DNA of 40,584 nt from Actinobaculum sp. oral taxon 183 str. F0552 (GCF_000466165.1 NZ_KE951409.1:3252-43835); one strand, 5' to 3'; positions 22,630-30,853 are shown, numbered from the stretch's first letter. Notes: generated by a model from the letters alone, not told the origin. A program made the numbers and translations.

Positions 22630-23662
22630 GGCGCTTGCTCAACGTGGAAAGGACGTGGTTCGCGGCCGTCGGCCCCGCGTTGAGGTAGAACGGATCGTTG
22701 TCGACGGCGACGGCGTGCTCGTTCTTCACAGCCGTGAGCGTCTTCCACAGAGGCAGGGATTCGAGCTTGGAGTTCTTCCCGCCTTTGACGCCGTAGAAGA
22801 TCCAGGCGGCGTCGGCCTTGTCCAGTTCCTCGGAGCTGATGTCGCGCGAGGTCTTGCCCTTGAAGCTCTGCGCCGCGGGCCGGGCGACTCCCGCGTCCTC
22901 GGCGATCGATCCGGCGAACGAGGACACCCCGTAGACGCGCGTGCGCTGGCCGCTCTGATTGAGGAAGGAGACGGTCTGCTTGGGCGTGACCTTCCCGGCC
23001 AAGGCCTTGGCCGAGGCGTGGAAGGCGTCGAGCCTCTGCTGGGCGGCGTCGCGCTTGCCGAGTGCATCGGCCAGAAGGAGGAAGTCGGACTTCCAGTTGA
23101 CGCCGGTCCCCTCGGTGACGACGGTGGGCGCGATGGCCGACAGGGACTTGTAGAGGGCGGCGGAGTCCCCCTTGCCCGCCTTGTTGACGAGGATGAGGTC
23201 GGGCTTGAGCTTGGCGATCTCCTCGACGGACGGCTCGGTGCGGCTCCCGATGCTGACGGTCTTCTGGAGCTCGGAGGCCTGGTCGGGGAAGGCGTCCTTG
23301 AGGTACTGGGGGACCGTCTCGGTCCCGTCCGGCGAACCGACCCCTACCGGAGCGATCCCGAGCGTCAGAAGGGCGTCGGACTGGCCCGTGGAGACGGCCA
23401 CGACTCGCTGCGGCTGGGCGCTGACGGTCGTCTCGCCCTTGAAGTGCTTGACGGTCCGGGGGAACTGGCCGTCCGCCTTGCCGCTTCCCTTACCGGCGGC
23501 GATCGTCCGGGGCGCGGCGCGCACTGCGTCCCCCTTGGCCGAGGTGGAGGCCGTCGAGGAGGGCGAGGACGACGAATCGTCCTTTCCGCAGGCCGTCACG
23601 CCCGACAGGGCGAGGGCGAGGCCGCCGGCGAGGAGGAATGTGTGTGCGAGGCGTATTCTCAT
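22619..23662 (-). CDS. Iron-siderophore substrate-binding lipoprotein
   Basis: A 347-residue extracellular binding protein of the FepB/FhuD class (peripla_BP_2 fold). The signal peptide ends in VTACG (Cys25), then a Ser/Thr-rich linker. The sequence QPQRVVAVSTGQSDALLTLGIAPVG is the usual first strand-helix of the family, and a long connecting helix divides two lobes. It should capture a ferric siderophore at the membrane and pass it to the permeases. It is the first gene of the minus-strand operon, with the ATPase following. A leaderless TAGCCT promoter is covered by a DtxR-like box, so iron repression is likely. Confidence 0.92.
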   Translation of the reverse strand: MRIRLAHTFLLAGGLALALSGVTACGKDDSSSSPSSTASTSAKGDAVRAAPRTIAAGKGSGKADGQFPRTVKHFKGETTVSAQPQRVVAVSTGQSDALLTLGIAPVGVGSPDGTETVPQYLKDAFPDQASELQKTVSIGSRTEPSVEEIAKLKPDLILVNKAGKGDSAALYKSLSAIAPTVVTEGTGVNWKSDFLLLADALGKRDAAQQRLDAFHASAKALAGKVTPKQTVSFLNQSGQRTRVYGVSSFAGSIAEDAGVARPAAQSFKGKTSRDISSEELDKADAAWIFYGVKGGKNSKLESLPLWKTLTAVKNEHAVAVDNDPFYLNAGPTAANHVLSTLSKRLVG

Positions 23663-23680
23663 AAGGGAAGGCTACCCAAA
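23662..23680. promoter_or_regulatory. DtxR/IdeR-like iron box
   Basis: TAAGGGAAGGCTACCCAAA matches the DtxR consensus TTAGGTTAGGCTAACCTAA at 14 of 19 positions. It covers the -10 and the start point of the binding-protein gene and lies only 17 nt from the -10 of the divergent permease, so one bound dimer could control both. Confidence 0.55.
23669..23674 (-). promoter_or_regulatory. -10 element for the binding-protein gene, leaderless
   Basis: On the minus strand TAGCCT is followed by 6 nt and the ATG. Confidence 0.5.
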
Positions 23681-23696
23681 TCAAAACGGAGGCCGA

Positions 23697-23702
23697 TAGG
23701 GT
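23697..23702 (+). promoter_or_regulatory. -10 element for the first permease gene, leaderless
   Basis: TAGGGT is followed by 6 nt and the GTG at 23709. This supports the long N-terminal extension of the permease. Confidence 0.5.
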
Positions 23703-23708
23703 GTACGG

Positions 23709-24980
23709 GTGCGATATGCCTTTTCTCACCCGAGCGGCGTGCGCCGCCGCGCTTCCGCCGTCGGCGGGCCGCCTCGCGACGGCGCGCCTTCCGGCAGGGG
23801 CGGATCACCCGGCGAAAACGGACCGTCCCGCGACGGCGAAGAGGGATCTCCCGATGGGGGCGGGCCGCCCGGCGAGGGGAAGGGTGTATCCCCGCTCCCG
23901 CCCGGCGGGTCGGCGCACGCGTCGGCCCGGCCGGACGAAGCGCCGGTGGACGAGGCCTCCCTGGGACGCGACCGCGCCCGTCGGCGCAGGTGCGCCATCG
24001 CCACCGGGGTCGCAGGCCTGGCCGTGCTCGCCGGGCTGGCCGTGGTCGGCATCGCCATCGGGGCCAAACCGCTCACGATCGGCGAAGTGTGGAGCGGACT
24101 GACCGCCACCGGCCGGGACAGGCAGGAGATCCCCGAGGCCGTCATCGTCTGGCAGACGCGCATGCCGCGCACGGCGCTGACCGTCGTCGTCGGGGCGAGC
24201 CTCGCCCTCGCGGGAGTCGCCATGCAGGCGCTGACGCGCAACCCGCTGGCCGAGCCCGGGCTGCTGGGGGTGAACTCGGGAGCGGCCTTCGCCGTCGCCC
24301 TCGCCATCTCGGCCTTCGGGGCGACGAACGTCGACGACTATGTGTGGTTCGCCTTCGCGGGCTCGGCCCTGGCAGCGAGTTTCATCTACGTCGTGAGCGC
24401 GCGGCGGGGCCGGACGAGCGGCGATGCCCACCTCGTCCTCGTCGGGGCCGCCGTCAGCGCGGCTCTGGGCTCGTGCACCGGGATCATCACGATGTTCGAC
24501 AAAGAGGCCTTCGACTCCTACCGCTTCTGGGTCATCGGCTCCCTGGCGGACCGCGGCTACGGCATCCTCGCCCCGCTCCTGCCCTTCTTCGCCGCCGGCT
24601 GCCTGCTCGCCCTGCTCGCCGGACCGTCGCTCAACGCGATGATGCTCGGCGAGGAACAGGCCCAGGCGCTCGGCGTACGGCTGGGGCTAGTCCGGGCCGT
24701 CGTCCTGCTGGCCGTCACCCTGCTGTGCGGGGCGGCGACCGCCGCGTCGGGCCCCATCGGCTTCGTGGGCCTGGCGATCCCGCACATCCTCCGGCTCCTC
24801 GTCGGCGTCGACCAGCGGACGATCCTCGGGTTGGCCCTCATCGCGGGGCCCTGCTTCATGCTGGCCGCTGACGTCATCGGCCGGGTCGCCGTATCCGGGG
24901 AGCTGGAGGTCGGGATCGTCACGGCCTTCCTCGGAGCCCCCGTCCTCATCGCCATTCTCGTGAGAAAGGCCGCGACATGA
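23709..24980 (+). CDS. Siderophore ABC permease (FecCD family) with long polar N-terminus
   Basis: A 423-residue membrane permease. From about residue 95 it is a normal FecCD protein: RMPRTALTVVVGASLALAGVAMQ and LTRNPLAEPGLLGVNSGAA are family hallmarks, as is GPIGFVGLAIPHILRL near the end. The first 85-90 residues are unusual: a Gly/Pro/Asp/Ser-rich, presumably disordered cytoplasmic tail. The GTG at 23709 sits 6 nt after a TAGGGT hexamer, which supports translation of this tail. A start nearer to residue 90 has no site of its own. The gene is followed, with ATGA overlaps, by a short frame and the second permease. Confidence 0.92.
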   Translation: MRYAFSHPSGVRRRASAVGGPPRDGAPSGRGGSPGENGPSRDGEEGSPDGGGPPGEGKGVSPLPPGGSAHASARPDEAPVDEASLGRDRARRRRCAIATGVAGLAVLAGLAVVGIAIGAKPLTIGEVWSGLTATGRDRQEIPEAVIVWQTRMPRTALTVVVGASLALAGVAMQALTRNPLAEPGLLGVNSGAAFAVALAISAFGATNVDDYVWFAFAGSALAASFIYVVSARRGRTSGDAHLVLVGAAVSAALGSCTGIITMFDKEAFDSYRFWVIGSLADRGYGILAPLLPFFAAGCLLALLAGPSLNAMMLGEEQAQALGVRLGLVRAVVLLAVTLLCGAATAASGPIGFVGLAIPHILRLLVGVDQRTILGLALIAGPCFMLAADVIGRVAVSGELEVGIVTAFLGAPVLIAILVRKAAT

Positions 24981-25078
24981 CGGCACCGTGCGAGGCGGCG
25001 ACGGAACCCCCGCTCGGGACTGCCATGCGAACCCCGCGTGGGGATGGAACGGGAACCCTGTGCGGGGCGGCGGCATGA
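24977..25078 (+). CDS. Possible 33-residue ORF bridging the two permease genes
   Basis: An ATG overlaps the stop of the first permease as ATGA (24977-24980) and the ORF's stop overlaps the start of the second as ATGA (25075-25078), so ribosomes could pass through all three. The peptide is rich in Thr, Gly, Pro and Ala and no function is known. The DNA has three imperfect GGAACCC...GGGG repeats of 20-26 nt (about 25003-25071), each able to form a small CCC/GGG hairpin. It may serve only to couple translation. Confidence 0.4.
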   Translation: MTAPCEAATEPPLGTAMRTPRGDGTGTLCGAAA

Positions 25079-26385
25079 GCGCCCGGCCCGGGCTGCCCCT
25101 GCCAGCCGGAGGCGAGGGAACTCCCCGCTGTCACGAGGATGCGCCGGACGGGTCGCCTGCGTCAACCGGAGACGAGCCTGCGGAGCCGGAGCGCGCGGAG
25201 TCGGAATGCACTGAGCCGGAATGGCCGGGACAGACGCCCGTGCGCGCCCGGCCCGCCGGATACGGCAGGATCGCGCTGCCCGGCGGACGCTCGCTGCTCG
25301 TGCACCGCGGCTCCCTCGCGGTGGCCGTCGGGCTGCTGGGGGTCGCCTTCCTCGTCGCCATCGCCACTTTGACGACGGGCCCATATAAGATCTCCCCGGG
25401 CCGCATCGCCCGCATCCTCGCCGGAGACCGCACCGGCACCGAGGCCTACCTCCTGCTCGAGCAGCGCCTTCCCCGGGTCGTCGCCGCGGCGGCCGTGGGA
25501 GCCTGCTTGGCGGCCTCGGGCGCGATCTTCCAGACCACGTCGCGCAACCCGCTGGGCAGCCCCGACCTCATCGGCTTCACGACCGGCGCGGCCACCGGCG
25601 GGATCCTCATCATCCTCCTGGCCGGCGAAGGGTCGCAGTCCGCACTCGTCGCGGGCACGTTCTTCGGCGGATTCGCGGCGGCCACGGCCGTCATGCTCAT
25701 CGGACGCGCGGGCGCGGGGACGGGTCAGCGGCTCATCGTCGGCGGAATCGCCGTGGCCGCCATGCTCTCCTCGACGAACGACTACCTCATCAGCCGGGCC
25801 GAGATCGAGGCCGCGGAAAAGGTGAAGGCATGGCAGCACGGCAGCCTCAACGCCGTCTCCTGGCAGGCCGTCGTTCCACTGGCCGTCGCCGCCGCGGTGC
25901 TCGTCCCGGCCGCGCTGGCCTGCTCGCGGGACCTGCGCTTCCTAGAGTTGGGCGAGGAAGCCGCCGCCGGAGTGGGCGTCTCGATCGGCCGTGCGCGCAC
26001 CCTCGCCATGTGCATGGGCGTCTTCCTGGCCGCCGTAGCCGTGGCGACAGCCGGCCCGATCGGCTTCGTGGCCCTCGTCGCCCCGCAACTCTCGCGGCGC
26101 CTGGCGCGCTCGCCGGGAATCGCGATCCTGCCCGCCATGGCGACCGGCGCCGTGCTGCTCATGTGCAGCGACTTCCTGGCCCAGCGGCTGCTGAGCCCCT
26201 TCCAGATTCCGGTGGGCTTGGTGACCGGGGTGCTGGGAGGGGTCTACCTGGCCTGGCTGCTGCTGGGAGCGGAGCGACGAGGGGGATGGGAGAGCGGCCC
26301 GCGGCGGACGGCGGCGACAGTCCGCCGCGGGCACCCTCTCACGCGGACCCTCAGATCCTCTCGACGACCACCGCGGCGACCTTGA
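25075..26385 (+). CDS. Siderophore ABC permease (FecCD family), second subunit
   Basis: A 436-residue membrane permease forming a heterodimer with the preceding one. LEQRLPRVVAAAAVGACLAA and TTSRNPLGSPDLIGFTTGAA are the FecCD signatures, and GPIGFVALVAPQLSRRL matches the first subunit's late motif. The first 60-75 residues are polar and rich in Glu, Pro, Ser and Thr, another extension. The ATG at 25075 overlaps the stop of the short frame before it. The usual family ending YLAWLLLG is followed by about 40 Arg/Thr-rich residues read through a strong hairpin into the convergent dhaKL gene (35-nt overlap), which looks like a lost earlier stop. Confidence 0.9.
   Translation: MSARPGLPLPAGGEGTPRCHEDAPDGSPASTGDEPAEPERAESECTEPEWPGQTPVRARPAGYGRIALPGGRSLLVHRGSLAVAVGLLGVAFLVAIATLTTGPYKISPGRIARILAGDRTGTEAYLLLEQRLPRVVAAAAVGACLAASGAIFQTTSRNPLGSPDLIGFTTGAATGGILIILLAGEGSQSALVAGTFFGGFAAATAVMLIGRAGAGTGQRLIVGGIAVAAMLSSTNDYLISRAEIEAAEKVKAWQHGSLNAVSWQAVVPLAVAAAVLVPAALACSRDLRFLELGEEAAAGVGVSIGRARTLAMCMGVFLAAVAVATAGPIGFVALVAPQLSRRLARSPGIAILPAMATGAVLLMCSDFLAQRLLSPFQIPVGLVTGVLGGVYLAWLLLGAERRGGWESGPRRTAATVRRGHPLTRTLRSSRRPPRRP
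26297..26332. terminator. Bidirectional hairpin inside the permease 3' end
   Basis: GCCCGCGGCGGAC pairs perfectly with GTCCGCCGCGGGC (13 bp, 10-nt loop). It lies within the last codons of the permease and about 20 nt beyond the stop of the convergent dhaKL gene, so it can serve both transcripts. There is no U tract. Confidence 0.6.
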
Positions 26386-28048
26386 CCAGGGAGACGGCCC
26401 CGGGATCGGGAGTCCCCACGGACTTCTGGCCGAGCGGACGCGCCCGGCCGAGCTTGGCCACGAGATCCCGAGTGGACCGGGCTCCGGCGTCGCCGGCCGC
26501 GACGGCGGCCTCGCCCTTGGCCTTGAGATCGCCGTCGGCGGCGAGGAAGGCGTCGACGAGCGGCACGAGGGCGTCGACGAGGGTCTTGTCGCCGACCTGG
26601 GCGCCGCCGAGCCGCTGCACGGCGTCACGCGCGGCCGCCAGGGCCTCGCCGACGGCCTTTTCGTCCGGTGCGTCTTGATCGCCGAGCCGCGAGCCGATCG
26701 CCGTGAGCAGCGAGCCCCACAGGGCCCCCGACGTGCCCCCGGCGCGATCCGACCACGCGTCGCCTGCGGCGGCGAGAGTCGTGCTCGCTCCGGCGCCCTC
26801 GCCCACCAGCCTCTTCGCCGCGGCGGCCGCGGCCCGCGAGCCGTTGGCCATGCCGATGCCGTGGTCGCCGTCGCCCGCGACGGAGTCGAGCTTGCCGAGC
26901 TCGTCCTTCTCGGCTTCGAGCATGTCGGCGACGGCCTCGAGGAGACCGGCGATCGTTCCGGCCGCCGCCTGGGAGGCGGCCGAGCCCTTGGCCGCGACGG
27001 TCACGGCCGTCGCCTCGGTGTTCAACGCGGTCTCGTCGCGCTGGACGTCGCCGACCGAGCCCTTGCGGTAGGCCGGGGTGTCGCAGGGGGCGTCCCAGTA
27101 GGAGAGGAGCTCGTCGTCCACCCACACGAGCGTCAGGGAGATCCCCGCCATGTCCAGGCTCGTGACGAACTCGCCGGATTCGACGTCGACGCATTCGACC
27201 CCCGCGGCCTCCAGTCGGTCGACGACGCTGCCGACCACGACGAAGAGCTCCTCGTACTTCGTGGCCCCCAGGCCGTTGACGATCGCGATCACGCGACCGC
27301 CCGCATCGGCGGGACGGTCCTCGAGCAGGCCCTCGACGAGGGTCCGGGCGACCTCGTCGGCGGTGCCCAGGCGGGCTTCGTCGACTCCCGGCTCGCCGTG
27401 GATGCCCAAGCCGATGCCCATCTTGCCTTCGGGCACGGTGAAGAGCGGGCCGTCGGCGCCGGGGAGCGTGCAGCCGGAGAAGGCTACGCCGAAGGACCTC
27501 GTGGCGGCGTTGGCCTTGGCGAAGACGCGCTTGACCTCCTCGAAGTCCTTGCCCGCCTCGGCGGCGGCGCCCGCGATCTTGAAGATGGGGAAGTCCCCCG
27601 CGATCCCGCGGCGCTTGTCGAGTTCGTCCTTGGCCCCCGAGGCGATGTCGTCGGTGACCACCAGGGTGTCCGCCTGGATCCCCTCGGAGCGCAGGCGCTC
27701 GATGGCCTGCCCGAAGTGCAGGACGTCGCCGGCGTAGTTGCCGAAGCCCATGAGGACCCCCGCGCCGCGCTCGGCCGCCTTCATCACGGAGTAGGCCTGC
27801 GCCCCGGAGGGGGAGGAGAAGATGTTGCCGCACACGGCTCCGTCGGCGACGCCCACGCCGACCCAGCCCGCGAAGGCCGGATAGTGGCCGGACCCGCCGC
27901 CGTAGACCACGGCGACCTTGCCGTCCGGCGTGGCGGTGGAGCGCACGACGCCTCCGTAGACGGGTTTGACGTACCTTTTGTTGGCTAAGACGAATCCTCG
28001 CAGGGACTCTGCGGGGAAATCGGCAGGATTGTTGACTAGTCGCGTCAT
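26351..28048 (-). CDS. dhaKL: Dihydroxyacetone kinase, single-chain DhaK-DhaL fusion
   Basis: Phosphorylates dihydroxyacetone to DHAP for glycolysis. The 565-residue product joins a DhaK substrate-binding domain (about 1-330) and a DhaL nucleotide-binding domain (about 365-565). GGGSGHYPAFAGWVGVGVAD and CGNIFSSPSG are DhaK motifs; His217 in GIGLGIHGEPG is the residue that binds the substrate covalently. The DhaL part has SVAGDGDHGIGMANGSRA, the Asp cluster that holds Mg-ATP. This layout is that of ATP-dependent kinases, not the PTS-dependent type; no DhaM is seen here. GAAAGG stands 6 nt before the ATG. It is divergent from a polyol-type dehydrogenase, which might supply dihydroxyacetone. Confidence 0.93.
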   Translation of the reverse strand: MTRLVNNPADFPAESLRGFVLANKRYVKPVYGGVVRSTATPDGKVAVVYGGGSGHYPAFAGWVGVGVADGAVCGNIFSSPSGAQAYSVMKAAERGAGVLMGFGNYAGDVLHFGQAIERLRSEGIQADTLVVTDDIASGAKDELDKRRGIAGDFPIFKIAGAAAEAGKDFEEVKRVFAKANAATRSFGVAFSGCTLPGADGPLFTVPEGKMGIGLGIHGEPGVDEARLGTADEVARTLVEGLLEDRPADAGGRVIAIVNGLGATKYEELFVVVGSVVDRLEAAGVECVDVESGEFVTSLDMAGISLTLVWVDDELLSYWDAPCDTPAYRKGSVGDVQRDETALNTEATAVTVAAKGSAASQAAAGTIAGLLEAVADMLEAEKDELGKLDSVAGDGDHGIGMANGSRAAAAAAKRLVGEGAGASTTLAAAGDAWSDRAGGTSGALWGSLLTAIGSRLGDQDAPDEKAVGEALAAARDAVQRLGGAQVGDKTLVDALVPLVDAFLAADGDLKAKGEAAVAAGDAGARSTRDLVAKLGRARPLGQKSVGTPDPGAVSLVKVAAVVVERI

Positions 28049-28476
28049 TGCGTACCTTTCGGAACAGAATGGAGGCGGCCCAGGCGTGACGGTGGACCGC
28101 CGCGGTCCTACGATCCTAGGCAGGGAAACGGGATCGGCACAACAAGCGGGCCCTCGCCGTGGCGGAGACGACGGCGAGGCGAAGACCGGGCGATACCGCG
28201 GCGCCGGCCGACCTCCCGCGGATCGGAGAAGTCGAACTCCACCCGGACGTCGGCTATGCCCGGCCGATCACGCTCGGATCGTCCGTGAGGCGCCGCCCCG
28301 CGCGGGCGCAGGTCCGATGAACCCTCCGGAATCTCCGGAGGGTTCATGCTCCGCCGCCCCGCCCGGACGCAGATTCGGTGCCCGCGCCCTCGATCCCCGC
28401 GCCCTCGGCGGCCCTGAGGTCGGAGGTTGCCGTCCCTGCGGGACAATCCGGTTGCGCTGCAGGGCTCGCGCTGCCG
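28049..28476. other. Divergent intergenic region between dhaKL and the dehydrogenase gene
   Basis: About 430 nt without a supported gene. Its one clear feature is the 14-bp perfect hairpin at 28317-28347. Frames that cross the hairpin begin with MNPPE on both strands purely because of the palindrome. Confidence 0.5.
28317..28347. other. Perfect 14-bp hairpin in a divergent promoter region
   Basis: ATGAACCCTCCGGA-ATC-TCCGGAGGGTTCAT. As both flanking genes point away from it, it is not the terminator of either. It could be an operator, the terminator of a small RNA, or a recombination scar. Confidence 0.55.
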
Positions 28477-28482
28477 TAGGCT
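28477..28482 (+). promoter_or_regulatory. -10 element for the dehydrogenase gene, leaderless
   Basis: TAGGCT is followed by 6 nt and the ATG at 28489. The same hexamer is found before ispF and cysS. Confidence 0.5.
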
Positions 28483-28488
28483 TGGCCC

Positions 28489-29529
28489 ATGGATATGACA
28501 GCGGCCGTCCTCCGCGGAGTCGGCGACCTCTCGCTGCGGCGTGTGCCGCGCCCTGAGCCCGGGCCGGGCGAGGTCCTCCTCAAAGTCGAGGCGAACACGA
28601 TCTGCGGCACCGACCTGCGGATCATCTCGGGCGCCAAAACCGCGGGGGTCCGCCCCGGCGTGATCATGGGCCACGAATTCGCCGGAAGGGTCGCCGCCGT
28701 CGGCGATGGCGTCGAGGGAGTGGACGTCGGCGTGCAGGCGACGTGCTCGATCGTCCTCTCCTGCGGCCGCTGCGCCCGATGCCTGGCCGGCCGCGAGCAC
28801 CTGTGCGAGAGCCTCCGGCTCTTCGGATACGAGATCGACGGCGGAATGGCCGAGTACCTCCTCGTGCCGCGGGAGGCGATGGAACGCGGAAACCTCGTGC
28901 TGGCGCCCCGCGAGCTCGAACCCACGACGCTGGCGCTGGCCGAACCCGTCAGCTGCTGCCTCAACGGAGCTCGGCAGTTCCGCGTGCGCCCGGGCGATTC
29001 CGTCGCCGTCCTGGGGACGGGGCCGATCGGGCTGCTCCACGTCGCACTCGCGAAGCTCGCGGGAGCCACGCGGATCGTAGCCGTCGGACGCCCGGGCCGC
29101 CTCGACCCCGCCGTCGAGCTCGGCGCGACGCACGCGCTTTCGGCGCAGGGCGAGGATCTGACCCGCGAGGTCCTCCGCCTGACGGGAGGCGGGGCCGACG
29201 TGGCCGTCGTCGCCGTGGGCGACCCCGCCCTGGCCGACCAGGCGCTCCAGATCGCGGCCATCGGCGGAAGGGTCAACTACTTCGCGGGTTTCCCCAAGGG
29301 ATCGACGGCCCTCATGGAGCCGAACGTCATCCACTACCGCGAGCTCCAGGTGACCGGCGGGTCGAACGCGCGCAGAGCCGACGTGCGCCGGGCGGTGGAG
29401 CTGCTCTCCAGCGGGGCCCTCGACGTGGCGAGCCTGGTGACCCACCGGTTCCCGCTGGCCGAGATCGACGCCGCGATCGCGGCCGTGCGCCAGCGCGCGG
29501 GCCTGAAAGTGGCGGTCGTGCCGAGCTGA
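28489..29529 (+). CDS. Zinc-dependent medium-chain alcohol/polyol dehydrogenase
   Basis: A 346-residue NAD(P)-dependent dehydrogenase of the sorbitol/threonine dehydrogenase group. Catalytic zinc ligands are Cys39 in ICGTD, His62-Glu63 in MGHEFAG, and the later EPVSCC. Structural zinc ligands are C92, C95, C98 and C106 in SCGRCARCLAGREHLC. The Rossmann motif is VAVLGTGPIGLLHVALA. Substrate is not known; sugar alcohols or amino alcohols are usual in the group. Its divergence from dihydroxyacetone kinase suggests, but does not show, a role in glycerol or polyol use. It ends 140 nt before the convergent asparaginase gene. Confidence 0.9.
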   Translation: MDMTAAVLRGVGDLSLRRVPRPEPGPGEVLLKVEANTICGTDLRIISGAKTAGVRPGVIMGHEFAGRVAAVGDGVEGVDVGVQATCSIVLSCGRCARCLAGREHLCESLRLFGYEIDGGMAEYLLVPREAMERGNLVLAPRELEPTTLALAEPVSCCLNGARQFRVRPGDSVAVLGTGPIGLLHVALAKLAGATRIVAVGRPGRLDPAVELGATHALSAQGEDLTREVLRLTGGGADVAVVAVGDPALADQALQIAAIGGRVNYFAGFPKGSTALMEPNVIHYRELQVTGGSNARRADVRRAVELLSSGALDVASLVTHRFPLAEIDAAIAAVRQRAGLKVAVVPS

Positions 29530-29668
29530 CCGGCGACTCGCCGGGAGCCTCGGCTCCTCCTGCTGCTCGCTGCGGCGACCCCGCTAGGCCCGCCTCTCGC
29601 TGCTCGGCTCCGGGACGCATGCCGCCGCCTGCATCAGCCTCGGCTCCGCCCGGCGCTCGCCGCGGCCT

Positions 29669-30853
29669 TCACGGCGCCGGCGGCGTGAGCTCGCCGGCTA
29701 TCGGCCGCTCGACCCACGCGGCCAGGTCGGCGCCGCGCAGGCCCTGGCAGAGGAGGAAGACGATCTTGGCGTAGACGGCCTCGAGGGTCATGTCGCAGGC
29801 GCCGACCGCCCCGGCCCGGGCGACGGCGTCGCCCGCCTCATAGTGGCCCAGGAGGACCTGCGCCTGGTGGCACTGGGAGGCGACGACCACCGGGACGCCG
29901 TCGCCGATCGCACGCTCGATCACCGCGGCCAGCCCGGGTTCGGCCGACGGGACGTTGCCCACGCCGTAGGCGCGCAGCAGGACCGCCTCCGGGCGAGGCG
30001 TGAGAAGGGCCTGGAGACGGGAGGCCGAGATGCCGGGGGCGAGGTCCAGCACGACGACGTCGTGCCGCGCATACGGCGCGGGAACGCGGGGGCCTTGGCT
30101 GCTGCGGCCGCCCGGGAGCGCCGCCCCGCGCGGGGCGCGCGCATCGGATCCCGGGGCGGCGGAGCTCGAGGAGGCGTCGCCGTCGATCGCATGCCCGACC
30201 GCCGCGGCCGGTCCGGGTTCGGCCGTCGCGGCGTCCGCCGGCGGAAAGCCTCCGGCGGCCTCTGCCCGGAGAGCCGGCTGGGCTCGGTCGGCGGGCGCAT
30301 ACCACCGCCAGGGCGCGCCCGTGCGCGCGAGCGGAGGGACCGACGGCGAGGCGAAGCCCTCGAAGGCCCACGAGCTGGTCTTCGTCACGCGGTTGCCCGC
30401 CAGCAAGTGGTGGCCGAAGAAGAGGCTCACGCCCTGAGCGCGCCCGGAGGCGGCAGCCCGCAGGGCGCCCGTCACGTTCGCGGTCGCGTCGGAGCCGACG
30501 TCGCCCAGAGGGTATTGCGAGCCCGTGAAGACCACGGGCTTGCCGAAGCCGGCCATGGCGTAGGAGAGCGCCGCGCTCGAGTAGCTCATGGTGTCGGTTC
30601 CGTGGAGCACGACGAAGGCGTCCGCCCGCTCGGCGTGGGCGCGCAGGTCGTCGACGATCGCCTGCCACGATTCGGGCGTGGCGTTCGAGGAGTCGATGAG
30701 CGGATCGAGCTCCGTCAGGCTCACCTTCCCGTCGAGCTCGGTCCCCGCGACCAGGGCGCGGAGCCACCCCTTGAGGTCGGCGCCGGGCACGAGCCCGTTG
30801 GGGGAGTCCACCATGCCGATGGTTCCGCCCGTGTACGTGACGTGTATGCGCAT
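29669..30853 (-). CDS. ansA: L-asparaginase with low-complexity insertion
   Basis: Hydrolyses asparagine to aspartate and ammonia. The 394-residue product has the first catalytic Thr in TYTGGTIGM (T11) and the HGTDTM motif (84-89) with T86 and D87, plus K158. There is no signal peptide, so it is cytoplasmic and like the E. coli type I enzyme. Between the N- and C-terminal domains, residues about 187-262 are Ala/Pro/Ser/Gly-rich and absent from the usual ~330-residue enzyme. The start is the ATG at 30853, with GGAAGGA before it; the open frame continues upstream inside the permease but is not used. The asparagine permease gene precedes it by 71 nt, forming a transport-and-catabolism operon. 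Confidence 0.93.
   Translation of the reverse strand: MRIHVTYTGGTIGMVDSPNGLVPGADLKGWLRALVAGTELDGKVSLTELDPLIDSSNATPESWQAIVDDLRAHAERADAFVVLHGTDTMSYSSAALSYAMAGFGKPVVFTGSQYPLGDVGSDATANVTGALRAAASGRAQGVSLFFGHHLLAGNRVTKTSSWAFEGFASPSVPPLARTGAPWRWYAPADRAQPALRAEAAGGFPPADAATAEPGPAAAVGHAIDGDASSSSAAPGSDARAPRGAALPGGRSSQGPRVPAPYARHDVVVLDLAPGISASRLQALLTPRPEAVLLRAYGVGNVPSAEPGLAAVIERAIGDGVPVVVASQCHQAQVLLGHYEAGDAVARAGAVGACDMTLEAVYAKIVFLLCQGLRGADLAAWVERPIAGELTPPAP

Noticed and set aside
28317-28347. MNPPE peptide starts on both strands
   Set aside because: Both come from the perfect palindrome and not from two coding regions.
28108-29445. 445-codon minus-strand frame opposite the alcohol dehydrogenase
   Set aside because: It is antisense to a gene with complete zinc-ligand motifs and shows no domain of its own.
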